From Cohnella candidum (GTDB lineage: Bacteria > Bacillota > Bacilli > Paenibacillales > Paenibacillaceae): a stretch of 64,000 nucleotides of DNA. The stretch is from NCBI RefSeq assembly GCF_003713065.1, contig NZ_CP033433.1, positions 3,907,001 through 3,971,000 of the forward strand, given 5' to 3'. A model generated the notes under the pieces. The model had not been told where the DNA came from and made no database searches. It was given only the letters and a program-made list of their open reading frames with translations. This document shows, piece after piece, positions 33,346-40,796 of the stretch (within the stretch, counting starts at the first letter, position 1; each line of letters opens with the position of its first letter). The translations under genes and the position numbers were made by a program.

Positions 33346-34241
33346 CGGCTTTGCCCCCCTTCGTAGTACACGTAGCGGTTCGACAGCTTCAGGATCAGAT
33401 ACGTAATGGCCAAGACGGCGACCAGGAGCAGCCAGGACATGGCGGAAGCGTAGCCGTAACGGAAATTTTTGAAAGCGTTAATGTAAATGTTGTAGACATA
33501 GAACCAGGTGGAGTAATTGGGACCGCCCTGCGTGATCGTGTAAGCTTGCGTGAACACCTGGAAGGAATCGATGACGCCGATGATCAACTGGAACAGGAAA
33601 ACGGGCGAGATCATCGGGAACGTCACGCTCCAGAACGACCGCCATCTGCCGGCCCCGTCGAGCTTGGCCGCCTCGTGAAGGTGCGCGGGCACTCCTTGCA
33701 GGCCCGCCAGGAAGATCAGCATGCCTCCGCCCATGCCCCAGAACGACATGATGACGAGCGCCCACATCGCGTATTTCTCGTCCAGAAACCAATGGATCGG
33801 CTCCACGCCGAACCAGGACAGGAAGTAGTTGAACAGCCCCGCCTGCGGATTGAACACCCAAAACCAGAGAAGGGACATCCCGACCCCCGAAACCATGCTC
33901 GGGAAGTACATCGCCGTCCGGAAAAACCCGCGAAAAGGCACCTTCCGATTGATCAGCAAAGCGAAGACCAAGGACAAGACCAGGGTCAGGGGGACGCTGA
34001 CGAACGTGTACTGAAGCGTGACGCGGATGGACTTCCAAAACTGTTCGTCCTGGAACAGTTCCCGGTAGTTGCCCAGCCCGACATAGACGGGCGCGTGGAT
34101 GATGTCATAGTCCGTCAGGCTGTAGTAGAACGACGCGGCGACCGGAAATAAAGCGAACACGAGGAACCCGACAAGCCACGGCGACGCGAACAAATAAAAA
34201 TACTTCGCCTCTCGCCGCCCTTCTTTCCGTACTCTCGCCAT
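33342..34241 (-). CDS. Carbohydrate ABC transporter permease, MalF type
   Basis: 299 residues from the ATG at 34241 with AAAGGGGAGGCTGC upstream; a TTG at 34262 overlaps this site. Six helices, first near 18-40 (FYLFASPWLVGFLVFALFPV). Coupling motif LHEAAKLDGAGRWRSFWSV. It is the first gene of the operon; the region upstream carries two LacI-type operators. Confidence 0.94.
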   Translation of the reverse strand: MARVRKEGRREAKYFYLFASPWLVGFLVFALFPVAASFYYSLTDYDIIHAPVYVGLGNYRELFQDEQFWKSIRVTLQYTFVSVPLTLVLSLVFALLINRKVPFRGFFRTAMYFPSMVSGVGMSLLWFWVFNPQAGLFNYFLSWFGVEPIHWFLDEKYAMWALVIMSFWGMGGGMLIFLAGLQGVPAHLHEAAKLDGAGRWRSFWSVTFPMISPVFLFQLIIGVIDSFQVFTQAYTITQGGPNYSTWFYVYNIYINAFKNFRYGYASAMSWLLLVAVLAITYLILKLSNRYVYYEGGQSR

Positions 34242-34285
34242 GCAGCCTCCCCTTTCCCTCAAATGACGACAAATTTACCACGGAA

Positions 34286-34301
34286 GTTTAATCGCTTTAA
34301 C
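34286..34301. promoter_or_regulatory. LacI-type operator O1 of the sugar operon
   Basis: GTTTAATCGCTTTAAC, a near-perfect 16-bp palindrome with the central CG of LacI-family sites, 45 bases before the first start codon. Confidence 0.75.
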
Positions 34302-34363
34302 TTTAAAGCCTAAAATAGTGCTCCAACTTTGTTTTGCTTTTGGAAGGTCCAAACCCCAACCAC

Positions 34364-34385
34364 AAAGTTAAAGCACTTTAACTTT
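34364..34385. promoter_or_regulatory. LacI-type operator O2 of the sugar operon
   Basis: Core GTTAAAGCACTTTAAC (34367-34382) extended by AAA and TTT on either side. Its centre is 81 bp from that of O1, so looping or two-site occupancy is possible. AT-rich boxes between the two sites presumably hold the promoter, but I cannot fix -35/-10. Confidence 0.75.
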
Positions 34386-34498
34386 CATTATTATAATTGG
34401 AAGCGCATCCGTCTTTCAAGAGAAAATTTTAACCTCCGATTGGCGAAGGGCTTATCCGGGTAAAGACTGATAACCTCAATCTGCAAAGGAGAGTTATG

Positions 34499-34702
34499 AT
34501 GAACCACAACGTGCCCAAAGGCAAATGGAAGCAGTTCAAGGGCGAGTCGAAGAAGCAGTGGGGCAAGCTGACCAAGGATGAACTGGATACGTGGGAAGGC
34601 GAAGGAACGAAGCTTGTGGGAAAAGTCCAGGAAGACTACGGCCATCTGCGGAACCGCGTAGACCGAGAGATCGACGACCATCGGAAGCATCCCGGCGATT
34701 GA
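34499..34702 (+). CDS. CsbD-family stress protein
   Basis: 67 residues from the second of two adjacent ATGs (spacing 7 from GGAG; the first ATG at 34496 is only 4 away). The CsbD pattern is clear: WKQFKGESKKQWGKLTKDEL and GKVQEDYG. Small hydrophilic protein of unknown function; in Bacillus it is stress-induced. A terminator follows at 34723. Confidence 0.9.
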   Translation: MNHNVPKGKWKQFKGESKKQWGKLTKDELDTWEGEGTKLVGKVQEDYGHLRNRVDREIDDHRKHPGD

Positions 34703-34722
34703 TAAGACGCCGCGACAAGGAT

Positions 34723-34754
34723 GAGAGGCCGTGCCCGCCGGGCCGGCCTCTTTT
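34723..34754 (+). terminator. Terminator after the csbD-like gene
   Basis: AGAGGCC (34724-34730) pairs with GGCCTCT (34745-34751), with CCCGCC/GGGCCGG inside, then TTTT. Confidence 0.75.
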
Positions 34755-34785
34755 ATGATTCCGGCGGAAACACGCCGCGGAAACG

Positions 34786-34816
34786 GCAAAAAGCGGGAGC
34801 CACCCGGCTCCCGCTT
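34786..34816 (-). terminator. Terminator of the DUF3243 gene
   Basis: AGCGGGAGCC (34792-34801) pairs with GGCTCCCGCT (34806-34815); read on the minus strand it is followed by TTTTTGCC. Confidence 0.9.
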
Positions 34817-34829
34817 CATTCGTGCCTGC

Positions 34830-35186
34830 TTATTGCGTCGACGTATTCGAGGACTGCGCCATCCGGACGAGCATGTGCGACAGCGCATGGCGTTCTTCCG
34901 GCTGGCCGACCTTCCACAGCTCCTGAAGAAGCTTCTCCTCGCTGTTGCGCGGCTGCTCATGCTCCGCCAAATAGTCGCCGACGCGCTGGGCGATTTTCGC
35001 CAGCTGCTCTTCGCCGAGCCCGATGTTCCCGGCCATATCGATCCGTTTATGAAGGTAGCTTTTGAACGTTTCAAAATCGCTCAAAATCCGTTCCTTCTGC
35101 CCCTCGTCCATGTTCATGATCGCGTCGTCCACCCGGCCTGTATTCACTTCGCCGTCTTTTTGCACCACATGGTTGAATTCCGACAT
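34830..35186 (-). CDS. DUF3243 family protein (YmfJ-like)
   Basis: 118 residues. The family core is unmistakable: ILSDFETFKSYLHKRIDMAG, NIGLGEEQLAKIAQRVGDYL, and RNSEEKLLQELWKVG. An N-terminal stretch of about 30 residues (VVQKDGEVNTGRVDD) and a Ser/Thr tail exceed the usual 85-residue length. Soluble, helical; function unknown. AAGGAGGACTTCAA precedes the ATG. Confidence 0.92.
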   Translation of the reverse strand: MSEFNHVVQKDGEVNTGRVDDAIMNMDEGQKERILSDFETFKSYLHKRIDMAGNIGLGEEQLAKIAQRVGDYLAEHEQPRNSEEKLLQELWKVGQPEERHALSHMLVRMAQSSNTSTQ

Positions 35187-35228
35187 TTGAAGTCCTCCTT
35201 CGGGGGTAAAGTGGGTATCGCTAATCTA

Positions 35229-35732
35229 TTACACCTTACCGGCCCGTTTGAACACTTTCATCAAAATCCGGAAGAAAACGACGGTCAGCAACTGGACGAT
35301 GACGTAGATCAAGAAAGAATCATAGGTGGACCAATCTTTGTATTGGAAAACGCGAAACACGACGGACAGCTTTTCGAAGCATGCCCCCAGAATAGCCCAC
35401 GCCAGCACATAGAGGGGAATGCCCAAGCCCCCGATCTTCCACAGGTCGTATAAATAAATGAAAACATACCCGAAAATGGGATACATGCACCAGGTGAGAA
35501 AATCCGTAAACGTCAAAGCCGGATTGATGTTCGTATCGTAGACATCGATCGGCGGGCTGCCGATCGAATGGTCCATGCATAAAGGCGTCGCTACGCTCCA
35601 TAGCATCACCAGTGCGGCGACGCTCTTCGGCAGGCGGGGAGGCAGCCGGTAGACCATGAAGTAACCGACAGCCAGGGAAGCCAGCACGAACCAAGCATTA
35701 ATTCCGGGTAACCGTATCAATTCGCACACCAT
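35229..35732 (-). CDS. Membrane protein, CBO0543-like
   Basis: 167 residues with four or five transmembrane helices; WCMYPIFGYVFIYLYDLWK, with aromatic residues and a conserved Asp, resembles proteins annotated CBO0543 family in Bacilli. Function unknown. The start ATG at 35732 lies inside the preceding gene (35-bp overlap), so expression is probably coupled. Ribosome site weak. Confidence 0.6.
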   Translation of the reverse strand: MVCELIRLPGINAWFVLASLAVGYFMVYRLPPRLPKSVAALVMLWSVATPLCMDHSIGSPPIDVYDTNINPALTFTDFLTWCMYPIFGYVFIYLYDLWKIGGLGIPLYVLAWAILGACFEKLSVVFRVFQYKDWSTYDSFLIYVIVQLLTVVFFRILMKVFKRAGKV

Positions 35733-36189
35733 CTTTCCGCATGAGATAGCGGACGAGACTTACCGAACATAAGGCCGCGAGCAACACGATCGCCTTAAGC
35801 GGAATGTAAAACAGCCAACCGGCCGGTTTAAACCGGATAATCCCCCATCGGTCCAAAAACCAGCCTCCCCCGAGCAGGACGGCCAGCATCGCCAGGTAGA
35901 CCGGTATCCTGGCGAGCGGCCGCAGCCGGACGAGCGCCCAATCCAGCACCCAAGCGAAGAAAAGCGAGTTCAATACCATCGTGTAGACGATCCGCACCAA
36001 GGCGAACTCCCGGTTCTCCGGCACTTCGATCCACCCCTGGTTGATCAGAAAATACGAATAGGCCGGCGCATTGACGACGATCACGGCCAGCCATATGGCG
36101 ACGATTTCGAAAAGGTGGAGCCTCTTGCGTTTGAGGCAGAACGCGGTGACCAGCAGGATGGCGGCGGACAACACGACGACCATGAGCAC
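35698..36189 (-). CDS. Hypothetical membrane protein paired with the CBO0543-like gene
   Basis: 163 residues from a GTG at 36189 (GAGAGGGGGCTCTACCC upstream); a GTG at 36261 would extend it into the helicase gene and has no ribosome site. Four or five helices: LSAAILLVTAFCL, VAIWLAVIVVNAPAYSYFLI, a helix near 75-93, and IPLKAIVLLAALCSVSLVRYL. Family not recognised. It follows the helicase gene by 57 bp and overlaps the next membrane protein gene. Confidence 0.6.
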   Translation of the reverse strand: MLMVVVLSAAILLVTAFCLKRKRLHLFEIVAIWLAVIVVNAPAYSYFLINQGWIEVPENREFALVRIVYTMVLNSLFFAWVLDWALVRLRPLARIPVYLAMLAVLLGGGWFLDRWGIIRFKPAGWLFYIPLKAIVLLAALCSVSLVRYLMRKDGVRIDTVTRN

Positions 36190-36245
36190 GGGTAGAGCCC
36201 CCTCTCCATCCAATGAAAGGAGATGATGGTAATCAATATGCCCGT

Positions 36246-38519
36246 TTAGTCGGTTTTCCACTCGTCCGGCAGCAGCCTTTGGTACCGCGCTTGCCGATAA
36301 CGATCGTCGACCAGGACGAGCACACCCTGGTCCGTTTCCGTGCGGATGAGCCTTCCTCCCGCCTGCAGCACTTTGTTGATGCCGGGATACACGTAGGCGT
36401 AGTCAAAGCCGTTTTTTCCCGACTCGTCAAAATGGCGCTTCAGCGCTTCCCGCTCCGGCCCCAGCTGGGGAAGGCCTACGCCGACCACGACGACGCCGTT
36501 CAGCCGGTCCCCCGCCATGTCGATTCCTTCGGAGAATACCCCGCCGAGCACCGCGAACCCGGCCAGCGTTTCCGGATTGGCCTCATCAAAGGCCGATAGG
36601 AAACGTTCCCGCTCCTCTTCCGTCATGAGCGACTGCTGCACGAGCGTGCGGAAAGGCGGGCCGTCCGCTTCGAAAGCTTCATAAACGGCGTTCATGTAGT
36701 CGTAGGACGGGAAGAAAAAGAAGTATTTGCCGGGACGTGTGGACGGCAGTTCCTTCAGCAGCCGGACCAGCGGCCCGATGGATCGTTCGCGGTCCGCGTA
36801 GCGGGTCGAGAGCGGCACGATCGATACGTCCCACTGCTCCGGGGAGAACGGGGAAGGAACGGACAGCCCGTAATCGTCCGGTTCCGCGCCCAGCATGTCC
36901 ATAAAATAGGCGGCCGGCGTCAGCGTCGCGGAGAAATGGACGCGGGAACGGTACCCTTTGCCCGTCTGGCGAAGCAGCTCCGAGGGATCCAGGCAGAGAA
37001 GCTTCAGCCGGACATCCTGCTTGGTGACGTCGGCGTATGTCGCATACCTCTCGTCATACATGCCGCCCACCCGGACGAATGCCTGAGCCGCGAAATAAGC
37101 GTCGAGAAGCGGCTGCGGAGCGGTTTCCGATTGCTGCAGCGCCAGCTCCGCTTCCCGGACGAAGTCTTCGGCCAGCTCGAGCAGCGCAGCCGGGGTTTCC
37201 TTCCAAATCCGATGGCGGTCGCCGCTATCTTTCCGCAACGCGATAAAATGGCCGTTGATCGCTTTAGCCGCCAGATGAACGCCGGGATAAGCCGATTTGT
37301 ACTCCCGTTGGAGCGCGAGGAAATCGGACTTTACGAGCTCAGCCGAGAACATTTCCCGTGCGCGGTCGACCAGGTTATGGGCTTCGTCCACGAGCAGCGC
37401 GGCCTGCTTCTTCCCTTCGCCGGTCAGCCGCTTGAGCGACACGCGGGGATCGAAGACGTAGTTATAATCGCAGATAAGTGCATCTGCCGCGTAGGCGGCA
37501 TCCAGGGAAAATTCGAACGGGCAAACCCGGTGCTTCCGGGCGTATTCCTCGATGACCGGCCGCGTCATCAGCGTCTCGTTCCCGAGCATGTCGAGGATCG
37601 CGCCGTTAATGCGGTCATAGTAGCCGTCCGCGAAAGGGCACGACTCTTTGCTGCACCGCACTTCCTCCTGAAAACAAACCTTCTCCTTCGCGGTCAGCGT
37701 GACCGTCTGCAGATGAAGGCCTTGATCGCGAAGCAGCGAGAGGGTGTCCTCCGCCGCCGCGCGGGTCGTCGTTTTGGCGGTCAGGTAGAAGAAACGGCGG
37801 ATCAGCCCTTGCCCGACCGCCTTTATCGCGGGAAACAACACCGATACCGTCTTGCCGATGCCCGTAGGCGCTTGGGCGAAAAGCCCGACGCCTTCTTCGA
37901 TCGTCTTGTAGACGGCCCCCGCCAGCTTGCGTTGGCCTTGCCGATAAGCGGGAAACGGAAAGGACAGACCGGCGATGCTCTCGTCCCGAAGACGCGTTTG
38001 CTCCAGCGTCATGCGCGCGTAAGGAACATACGCCTCGATCGACGCTTTTACTTCCCATTCGAGTTCGTTGTAGGAAGCGTCGCGTTCGTAAACCATGCGT
38101 TCCCCCGAGTCCACGTGCACGTAGACGAGCCGGAGGCGCATTTTGGGCAATCCGTTTGCTTTAGCGTACAGATAGGCGTAACAACCCGCTTGCGCCCAAT
38201 GGACGGGATATTGGTTTTCCGCGATATGCCGCGGATCCAGCACGGTGGACTTGATCTCTTCCAGCACGATCCGTTCCGCGTCCACTCTCAGGCCGTCACA
38301 ACGGCCTTCCAATACGAAAAGGAGATCCCCATACGGAATCTCCGATGACAGAAACACTTCTTTCGAATCTTGTTCCCCGTAACCCTGCTGCACCTCTCGA
38401 TGGACCCTGGAACCTTCCGTCATCGAGCCAACCGTCCTAAAACCCGTGGTCTCGATATCCCCGCTTCGGTGCGCGTATTCCACCAACGCGCGGACCGACA
38501 GCCGAACCGTATCCGGCAT
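36246..38519 (-). CDS. XPD/DinG-like DNA helicase with N-terminal PD-(D/E)XK nuclease domain
   Basis: 757 residues from the ATG at 38519 (GGGAGGCTGAC upstream). The N-terminal 115 residues look like a Cas4-type nuclease: His40, Asp75 in GRCDG, Glu88-Ile-Lys90 in EEIKS, and the QxxxY motif (Gln110, Tyr114). Then a Rad3-type helicase: Walker A APTGIGKT (217-224), four Cys likely holding a 4Fe-4S cluster (282, 289, 294, 333), DEAH (379-382), and C-terminal motifs GGVFSEGIDMAGDRLNG and QAGGRLIRTETDQG. It should unwind 5'-3' and cut DNA, probably in repair. Confidence 0.9.
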   Translation of the reverse strand: MPDTVRLSVRALVEYAHRSGDIETTGFRTVGSMTEGSRVHREVQQGYGEQDSKEVFLSSEIPYGDLLFVLEGRCDGLRVDAERIVLEEIKSTVLDPRHIAENQYPVHWAQAGCYAYLYAKANGLPKMRLRLVYVHVDSGERMVYERDASYNELEWEVKASIEAYVPYARMTLEQTRLRDESIAGLSFPFPAYRQGQRKLAGAVYKTIEEGVGLFAQAPTGIGKTVSVLFPAIKAVGQGLIRRFFYLTAKTTTRAAAEDTLSLLRDQGLHLQTVTLTAKEKVCFQEEVRCSKESCPFADGYYDRINGAILDMLGNETLMTRPVIEEYARKHRVCPFEFSLDAAYAADALICDYNYVFDPRVSLKRLTGEGKKQAALLVDEAHNLVDRAREMFSAELVKSDFLALQREYKSAYPGVHLAAKAINGHFIALRKDSGDRHRIWKETPAALLELAEDFVREAELALQQSETAPQPLLDAYFAAQAFVRVGGMYDERYATYADVTKQDVRLKLLCLDPSELLRQTGKGYRSRVHFSATLTPAAYFMDMLGAEPDDYGLSVPSPFSPEQWDVSIVPLSTRYADRERSIGPLVRLLKELPSTRPGKYFFFFPSYDYMNAVYEAFEADGPPFRTLVQQSLMTEEERERFLSAFDEANPETLAGFAVLGGVFSEGIDMAGDRLNGVVVVGVGLPQLGPEREALKRHFDESGKNGFDYAYVYPGINKVLQAGGRLIRTETDQGVLVLVDDRYRQARYQRLLPDEWKTD

Positions 38520-38520
38520 G

Positions 38521-39198
38521 TCAGCCTCCCGCGCGGGCACCCACGAACTCTTCCAAGTCGCGGTCCGCCTTGGACTGGTTGCATTCATTGCATGCGCACA
38601 CGCAATTGTCCGGCGTCGTATGTCCGCCTTTGGCCCGCGGCAGCAGATGATCGATCGTGTCGCCGTATTGCCCGCAATAATGGCAGGTATGCTTGTCCCG
38701 AGTCAGAATATATCGACGGAAATCCTTGTTGCTGAACAGCCGGCGGATCGTATGCCGGTTCACGACGACGGCCGCCCGCTCCTTCACGAGCGTCACGGCG
38801 AGCGGGAGATCGATCTCCTGGAACCACCGGCGGCCTTTGTCCGTCCGTCCCCGCATGCGGATGAAGCCTTGCCGGGTCGGGACGAGGGCCGAAGCGTCCG
38901 TCGGGTCCGCGATCGCATGGCCGGCCGACTCCGGCTGCCTTTTGCGAGTGGCCGCAGTCGGCCGCGGCGGATGTTTGGGCATGCCGCTCCTTGGCTTGGG
39001 CGCGGGGTGAACGCGAGGCTCCGGTGCAGCCGTGGCTGCGGCCGGGACTCGGCGCTTCCGCCGCATGCAGCTCTTGCAGGTGCCCCGGCGCGCCTGCTGG
39101 CCGGCTTTGCGGCCGGTCCTCCGCGGGAAATCGTCGAGCGGCTTCATTTCCCCGCAGGCCGAGCATGCTTTATGCAAACCTTTGTCCGAGTGCGTCAT
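38521..39198 (-). CDS. HNH endonuclease with N-terminal zinc-ribbon-like region
   Basis: 225 residues. The C-terminal HNH domain is YILTRDKHTCHYCGQYGDTI, DHLLPRAKGG, NCVCACNECNQSKAD, with two CxxC pairs. A second Cys set at the N-terminus (CSACGE, CKSCMRRKRR) suggests a zinc ribbon; a Pro/Ala-rich linker joins them. Its stop is 1 bp before the helicase start, so both are co-expressed. Many stand-alone HNH genes next to repair genes are of unknown role. GGAGGGGACGCCGC precedes the ATG. Confidence 0.85.
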   Translation of the reverse strand: MTHSDKGLHKACSACGEMKPLDDFPRRTGRKAGQQARRGTCKSCMRRKRRVPAAATAAPEPRVHPAPKPRSGMPKHPPRPTAATRKRQPESAGHAIADPTDASALVPTRQGFIRMRGRTDKGRRWFQEIDLPLAVTLVKERAAVVVNRHTIRRLFSNKDFRRYILTRDKHTCHYCGQYGDTIDHLLPRAKGGHTTPDNCVCACNECNQSKADRDLEEFVGARAGG

Positions 39199-39815
39199 GC
39201 GGCGTCCCCTCCTCTCCGTTCCGCGTTTTCGGCGAATCGCCGTTCGATTTTTTTACTGATGTACAGAGAAACTCCCACGAACAACACGACATAAATCAGC
39301 TCCGCCGGACGTTCGATGAATCGGCCGACGTCATGTCCGATGATCGAAACGGCGAAAACCATGATCGCCTTGCCGAAGACGATCGCGATCAGAAAGGACC
39401 GAAACGACATCCGGGCGGCCGCGGCGGCCATGTTGATGACCACGAAGGGGCCGACCGGGAACAGGCTCAGCAAAAACACGTAACTGAAGGCGTTCCGCCG
39501 AACCCAGGCCAAGCTTTTCTGTACCTTCGGTTTTTGCGCCCAACGGTCCAGCCAGGGATGGCCGGCAATGCTCCGCACGATCAGGAACGTCGTCACGCAT
39601 CCCGCCACGATGCCGATCCAGGAATAGAGAAAACCAAGCCACAGCCCATACACCGCCGCATTTACGCCAACAATGAGAATCGTGGGCAGCGGCGGGATGA
39701 ACGACTTGGCGAAGGTAAGCAGAATGCCGGGAAGGGGGCCGAGCGAACGGTATCTTTCCAGCCAGGACTTCAGATCCTCTTCCGTCAGGGAAGAGACGTA
39801 ATGGGATAGACTCAT
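39195..39815 (-). CDS. VTT-domain (TVP38/DedA-like) membrane protein
   Basis: 206 residues from the ATG at 39815; a longer reading runs through repeat DNA and is rejected. SNARE-associated/VTT core: FAKSFIPPLPTILIVGVNA, GCVTTFLIVRSI and FPVGPFVVINMAAAAARM. Such proteins scramble or transport lipids (including polyprenyl-phosphate carriers). The start codon region overlaps the HNH gene end on the other side by 4 bp (HNH start within its stop), making a three-gene unit with the helicase. The ribosome site is weak. Confidence 0.85.
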   Translation of the reverse strand: MSLSHYVSSLTEEDLKSWLERYRSLGPLPGILLTFAKSFIPPLPTILIVGVNAAVYGLWLGFLYSWIGIVAGCVTTFLIVRSIAGHPWLDRWAQKPKVQKSLAWVRRNAFSYVFLLSLFPVGPFVVINMAAAAARMSFRSFLIAIVFGKAIMVFAVSIIGHDVGRFIERPAELIYVVLFVGVSLYISKKIERRFAENAERRGGDAA

Positions 39816-39867
39816 GATGGCACCCGCGCGAATGTACTTATGGAGTAAGTATACCATGGGCCCGCCA

Positions 39868-39900
39868 AAGAAACAGGCACCTCTTGGGGAGGTGCCTGTT
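39868..39900. terminator. Hairpin upstream of the VTT gene
   Basis: AACAGGCACCTC (39872-39883) pairs with GAGGTGCCTGTT (39889-39900), twelve perfect pairs. On the minus strand it is followed by TCTTTGG, so it could stop transcription coming from the repeat region, 57 bases before the VTT start. The VTT promoter would then have to lie in 39816-39871. Confidence 0.6.
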
Positions 39901-39934
39901 TGGCCGGAATTGGAGGGCGATTCATTTTTGCAGC

Positions 39935-40120
39935 GCAGTTCGATTTTGCACAACTGCACGGAAGAAAGTGTCCCGAGGGCAGGCTGTAGTTCGAAAATGC
40001 ACAACTAATCGGGGATTTTCGGAAGGCGTTTTACAAAAAACCTCTCTAAGAGTGCAAAATCGAATAGCAGCGTATGTGCGGGTAGGCGCGTCGACTCCAA
40101 GCGTGCAAAATCGAACTGCA
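39935..40120. repeat. Hairpin repeat, family E (two pairs of units, 51-bp period, opposite orientation)
   Basis: GCAGTT-N11-AACTGC (39935-39957) and TAGTT-N11-AACTA (39987-40007), with shared core CGATTTTGCAC or CGAAAATGCAC, are 51 bp apart. The reverse complement core TGCAAAATCGA occurs at 40053 and 40104, again 51 bp apart. The two direct units keep their arms paired although one C-G pair is T-A in the second. It lies between the VTT gene and the end of the TetR gene; the gap 39816-40167 holds nothing else except the hairpin at 39868-39900. Confidence 0.82.
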
Positions 40121-40144
40121 TGCTCGCCGAGGGTGGTTGTCATA

Positions 40145-40182
40145 CAAAAAAAACGCCTCCCCCTGTCTCAGGAGGAAGCGTT
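40145..40182 (-). terminator. Terminator of the MFS/M42/TetR operon
   Basis: ACGCCTCC (40153-40160) pairs with GGAGG-AAGCGT (40171-40181); read on the minus strand eight T follow. It overlaps the last codons of the TetR gene. Confidence 0.82.
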
Positions 40183-40785
40183 GCCGATGTATCGCAAAAC
40201 CATTTGTTCCGCCTCGTTCAAGTAACGCCCGTAGTCCGCCGCCTCGCCGTCGAGAAGAAATTGCAGCGCAAGTCCGTCCCTAACGGCCCAAAACAGGTAA
40301 GTCGCCGCATTTTCGTCCAGGTCCTGCCGGCATTCGCCGGTCCGTTTGCCTTCCTCGAAAATCTCGCGCAACAACTGGATCGCCTTGTTGGAATAAGCGG
40401 CGAGCGTGTCGACGAGCGCCGGTTGGCGGGACGCGTACAGCATGAACTCGAGGTGGAACGTCATCCATTTGCGGATTTCGTCCAAGCTTTGGTTGCGGAA
40501 TCGGCCGAACAGGAACCGGATTCTATCCGTCGCTCCCGGCATGTTCTTGAATTGCTCGTGAAGACTTTGGACCATCGCGTCCATCCGGCCGTTGGACATC
40601 TGGATGTACATGTCTTCCTTGCTGGCGAAATACCCGTATATGGCTCCTTTGCTCATGCCGAGATGCCGGACGATGTCCTCGACCTTCGTGGCCTGGAACC
40701 CTTTCTCCGTGAAACAGTGAAGGGCGCCCTCCAGGATGGCCGCGCGTTTCTCTTCCTTGTAGGCATCGGAAACCTTCGGTGACAT
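40168..40785 (-). CDS. TetR/AcrR-family transcriptional regulator
   Basis: 205 residues. N-terminal HTH: AAILEGALHCFTEKGFQATK, VEDIVRHLGMSKGAIYGYFA, SKEDMY. The C-terminal ligand domain is variable. It is the third gene of an operon after MFS and M42 genes (11 bp after the M42 stop). The palindrome GACCGGTC with A/T-rich extensions at 43431-43462, upstream of the MFS gene, resembles TetR-type operators. Likely represses the operon; ligand unknown. AGGAGTTGCAGCC precedes the ATG. Confidence 0.92.
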   Translation of the reverse strand: MSPKVSDAYKEEKRAAILEGALHCFTEKGFQATKVEDIVRHLGMSKGAIYGYFASKEDMYIQMSNGRMDAMVQSLHEQFKNMPGATDRIRFLFGRFRNQSLDEIRKWMTFHLEFMLYASRQPALVDTLAAYSNKAIQLLREIFEEGKRTGECRQDLDENAATYLFWAVRDGLALQFLLDGEAADYGRYLNEAEQMVLRYIGNASS

Positions 40786-40796
40786 GGCTGCAACTC

